Positions 62,053 to 64,000 of a stretch of 64,000 nucleotides of DNA are shown here, piece by piece. The notes under the pieces were generated by a model, which worked only from the letters and a program-made list of their open reading frames with translations, was not told the origin of the DNA and did no database searches. This DNA comes from an uncultured Eggerthella sp. Its GTDB lineage: Bacteria > Actinomycetota > Coriobacteriia > Coriobacteriales > Eggerthellaceae. Made by a program: the position numbers and the translations under genes. Within the stretch, counting starts at the first letter, position 1, and the number at the start of each line of letters is the position of its first letter. The DNA is taken from positions 25,780-89,779 of the forward strand of contig CAUASB010000008.1 of assembly GCA_958431815.1 (NCBI GenBank). Reading direction: 5' to 3'.

Positions 62053-63291
62053 ATGCAGTGGAGGGTCGTTTTGGAGTCACACGAAACCGGTTTCGCACAG
62101 TCAGGCAACAGTGAACATATGAAGGTTCTTTCGCTTGATAGCTTCACCCCGGCCTTTACCACATACGACAGCAACGCAGATCAGGCCCTTCGCAACTTCA
62201 CAACGCTCCTGCTGCCTGAAAAGCAGGAAGCTCCTGCTGGCAATCCCGCAGGCAATGAATTTCGCAGCGCTTACAACACTGCAGGAAAGCGTTATGCCCT
62301 GAAATCACCCCTGTTCGCCAAGCAGACTAGCATGGACGGCATAAACGACGACGCTGCCCAGAAGGCATATGACGAAACACAGCAGGCTTTGTTTTTGGAA
62401 GAATACCGAAGCTCCCTTGCCGTTTCGCACGTTAAGGGTTTTCCGCGCGTTTTCGGCCTTGGCCGCCTTAACGACGAGCCAGTTATGATTACCGAATACA
62501 TTGAGGGCATCACGCTAGTAGAGGCAATGGACTACCTTCCGCGCAATGCCAAGAACCACGGTATTGCACCAGCCGTTGTGGCCGCTTTGGGCAAATGCAC
62601 CCTGCAAGCCCTTATGGGCGCCCGCTGCCTTAAGGGAACGTTCGTGCATCGTGATCTTTCCCCACGCAACATCATCATCCGCACTAGCGAGCACCCACTG
62701 GCCCAGCAAGTGAAAACCTTGCAGTTTGATATCTGCCTAGTAGATTTGGGCAGCGCTTCGTATCACGACGCCGATACACCTTACGCGACTGAAAAGTACG
62801 GCATCTGGCGATTCGGCACCGCAGAATACGCCCCACCCGAAATGCTCACCCGTGACGTGGAGGGCATTCAAGCTAAGCGTTATTCAGAGACGATCGACAC
62901 CTATGCGCTATGCAGCGTGATGTTTCTGCTGCTCACGTTCACCTCACCCTACAAGCTGGTGCAGCGTATGAACGAGTCACCTTACCTTATTAAGAAGAAC
63001 GAGCAGCCTATCGTGCCCGATTGGTTCACCGCCAGCGAGGATTCACCCGAGGGAGCCCTTCTGCAGGTAATGCTTAAAGGCATCACACCGAAGCAGGCCG
63101 ATAGATACCGCGTTCGCCCGATGTACGACGCCTTGCAAGCCTGGCAGAACACCTTCCACCCTCAGCTGGGCATAAAACGCTGCCCCCCCCCCCGAGGAAA
63201 TCGTCATTCCCCGATAACTAAAGGCGTGGCAGCACCCCCCCCCGCAAATATTCGTAATCCGCACAGCCCCCTTCTCGCCGGCAAGCTGTAA
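62053..63291 (+). CDS. Ser/Thr protein kinase-like protein with a homopolymer-encoded tail
   Basis: This 412-residue protein has a kinase domain: Lys84 in YALK, a probable helix-C Glu in FLEEY (115-119), HRDLSPRN (199-206), DLG (231-233, in place of DFG) and YAPPEM (259-264). No membrane helix is present. No clear Gly-rich loop is seen, so activity is not certain. From codon 377 the tail is read across C11 (63183-63193) and C9 (63235-63243). Loss of one C ends the protein after PPPEEIVIPR and gain of one C after PPPPRKSSFPDN. It follows the FHA gene, and its stop codon lies in a family R palindrome. Confidence 0.8.
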   Translation: MQWRVVLESHETGFAQSGNSEHMKVLSLDSFTPAFTTYDSNADQALRNFTTLLLPEKQEAPAGNPAGNEFRSAYNTAGKRYALKSPLFAKQTSMDGINDDAAQKAYDETQQALFLEEYRSSLAVSHVKGFPRVFGLGRLNDEPVMITEYIEGITLVEAMDYLPRNAKNHGIAPAVVAALGKCTLQALMGARCLKGTFVHRDLSPRNIIIRTSEHPLAQQVKTLQFDICLVDLGSASYHDADTPYATEKYGIWRFGTAEYAPPEMLTRDVEGIQAKRYSETIDTYALCSVMFLLLTFTSPYKLVQRMNESPYLIKKNEQPIVPDWFTASEDSPEGALLQVMLKGITPKQADRYRVRPMYDALQAWQNTFHPQLGIKRCPPPRGNRHSPITKGVAAPPPANIRNPHSPLLAGKL

Positions 63292-63323
63292 CAAAAAGGG
63301 GGACAGTCCCCTTTTTGTTACAG
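63286..63323. repeat. 18-bp palindrome overlapping the kinase stop (family R, copy 8)
   Basis: CTGTAACAAAAAGGGGGAC (63286-63304) pairs with GTCCCCTTTTTGTTACAG (63306-63323), with one extra G on the left. The TAA at 63289-63291 is in the left arm. T5 in the right arm suits termination. Confidence 0.85.
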
Positions 63324-63454
63324 CGCCCATTAGCAGTCAATCAGCACTATCGCAGCCAAATCAGTATCAGACCAATTTCAGTTAACCATCCACGGCAAGC
63401 ACAGCCAGCGCAATCGCAATAAAGCCGAGCCACGTTTGAAGAGCAAAGCGAATT

Positions 63455-63633
63455 CAAACAAACGCCCGATAGGGCGTTAATGAACTCCGGGATGCGCCAG
63501 TAACACAGCGCGCGGGATTCTGACGAGTGCAGATGCCGTGAAAGCACGCGCCAGGCGCACTCCGTGCGTCAAACGGGCTTAGAGCGGCAGCTGTGCCGCC
63601 AGAATCCCGCGCAGCGTCATTGCATCCCAAACG
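63455..63633 (-). repeat. Structured 3'-end element, copy E4
   Basis: Read on the minus strand behind the tRNA terminator: conserved block (63591-63626, GACGCTGCGCGGGATTCTGG), a variable middle with several small hairpins, closing block (CTGCACTCGTCAGAATCCCG) and terminator AACGCCC-TATC-GGGCGTT then TGTTTG (63455-63478). GCGGGATTCTG pairs with CAGAATCCCGC. Between the closing block and terminator it shares TTACTGGCGCAT with E3. Confidence 0.65.
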
Positions 63634-63660
63634 AAAAAAGGTCTGCCGTAGGCAGACCTT
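63634..63660 (-). terminator. Intrinsic terminator of the tRNA operon
   Basis: On the minus strand AAGGTCTGCC-TAC-GGCAGACCTT is followed by TTTT (63634-63637). Confidence 0.9.
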
Positions 63661-63667
63661 GAAAGTG

Positions 63668-63742
63668 TGGTGGGCGTTACCGGGATTGAACCGATGACCC
63701 CTTCCGTGTGAAGGAAGTGCTCTCCCGCTGAGCTAAACGCCC
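63668..63742 (-). tRNA. tRNA-Val (anticodon CAC)
   Basis: A 75-nt cloverleaf with acceptor GGGCGTT/AACGCCC, anticodon stem CTTCC/GGAAG, loop TTCACAC (anticodon CAC), T-loop GGTTCAATCC and encoded CCA. Confidence 0.93.
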
Positions 63743-63783
63743 TTGAAAAGAAAATGCCACGCAAACGCGTGGCATGTAGTTGA

Positions 63784-63858
63784 TGGTGGGAGATACAGGA
63801 TTTGAACCTGTGACCGTTTGCTTGTAAGGCAACTGCGCTCCCGCTGCGCCAATCTCCC
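63784..63858 (-). tRNA. tRNA-Val (anticodon TAC)
   Basis: A 75-nt cloverleaf with acceptor GGGAGAT/ATCTCCC, anticodon loop CTTACAA (anticodon TAC), T-loop GGTTCAAATCC and encoded CCA. It is transcribed first, 41 nt before tRNA-Val(CAC). Confidence 0.93.
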
Positions 63859-63875
63859 ATATGTCACGGTTAAAC

Positions 63876-63904
63876 ATTATCCTTGATTCAAAGCTGAATT
63901 GCAA
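63876..63904 (-). promoter_or_regulatory. Promoter of the tRNA-Val operon
   Basis: TTGCAA (63899-63904) and GATAAT (63876-63881) on the minus strand are spaced by exactly 17 nt, and end 17 nt before the first tRNA. The remaining bases to 64000 hold no feature I can support apart from a small TTGAGC-TTTC-GCTCAA-like hairpin near 63920. Confidence 0.75.
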
Positions 63905-64000
63905 GAAGAATTTTCACCGTTTTGAGCTTTCGCTCAAGTTTGCTTGGGCAACGCCCTGCATGAGCGGAACGGCCTACCCTCCCACGGACTGCACCGCAGT

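Overview
The window looks like chromosome of an anaerobic Eggerthellaceae-type Coriobacteriia (Actinomycetota). The evidence is a fairly high GC content, a C-P lyase operon ending in a PHP-domain PhnPP of the type characterised in Eggerthella lenta, surface proteins ending in SPQTG or PQTSD sorting signals, and LCP, CpsC/CpsD/CpsB and sortase B genes typical of Gram-positive envelopes. The species call is inference.

Positions 1-4060 (+) hold the tail of an unknown membrane protein and a phosphocholine-activation cluster: a regulator-LicC-LicA fusion, a LicB-like choline permease broken by a frameshift, and a small winged-helix-like protein. Positions 4105-18626 (-) are one long surface-glycan operon. 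In transcription order it holds a NusG paralogue (LoaP type), an initiating sugar transferase, TagA/WecG, WecC, WecB, a heparinase-like protein, GT4, LicD, GT4, GT4, a Wzy-like polymerase, GT2, and a Wzx-like flippase broken at an A9/T9 tract. LicCA makes CDP-choline and LicD would transfer phosphocholine to the glycan. The leader between loaP and the sugar transferase carries overlapping hairpins that suit antitermination.

Positions 19163-24640 (+) hold a wall-anchored protein, the CpsC/CpsD tyrosine-kinase pair, sortase B, an LCP glycan ligase and the CpsB phosphatase, which would control chain length and attachment of such glycans. Positions 24895-29476 hold a CNNM/CorC membrane protein, a membrane-tethered class A beta-lactamase-fold protein and a PF06541 membrane protein. 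Positions 29668-40361 (-) are a complete phosphonate operon: phnD, phnC, two phnE, phnG-H-I-J-K-M-L and phnPP.

Positions 40951-49000 (-) hold an Fe-S aldo/keto reductase, a PIN/RHH toxin-antitoxin pair, pyrE, a GC-rich GT2, a stretch with no clear gene carrying a 27-bp repeat cluster, an amidase lipoprotein, glf and a universal stress protein. Positions 49232-57411 hold a large RND exporter, a GtrA protein, an SOS-type Y-family polymerase with a YolD partner, a candidate type I toxin-antitoxin locus and a nitrilase. Positions 57562-63858 hold a 1030-residue repeat surface protein, an FHA protein with a Ser/Thr kinase whose tail is encoded across C11 and C9 tracts, and two tRNA-Val genes.

Two dispersed families stand out. 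One is a set of eight palindromes built on GGGGAC-N-GTCCCC, often overlapping stop codons. The other is four copies of a roughly 160-210 nt structured element just behind the 3' ends of unrelated genes, with conserved flanks, compensatory stem changes and, in three copies, a terminal hairpin with a T-rich tail.
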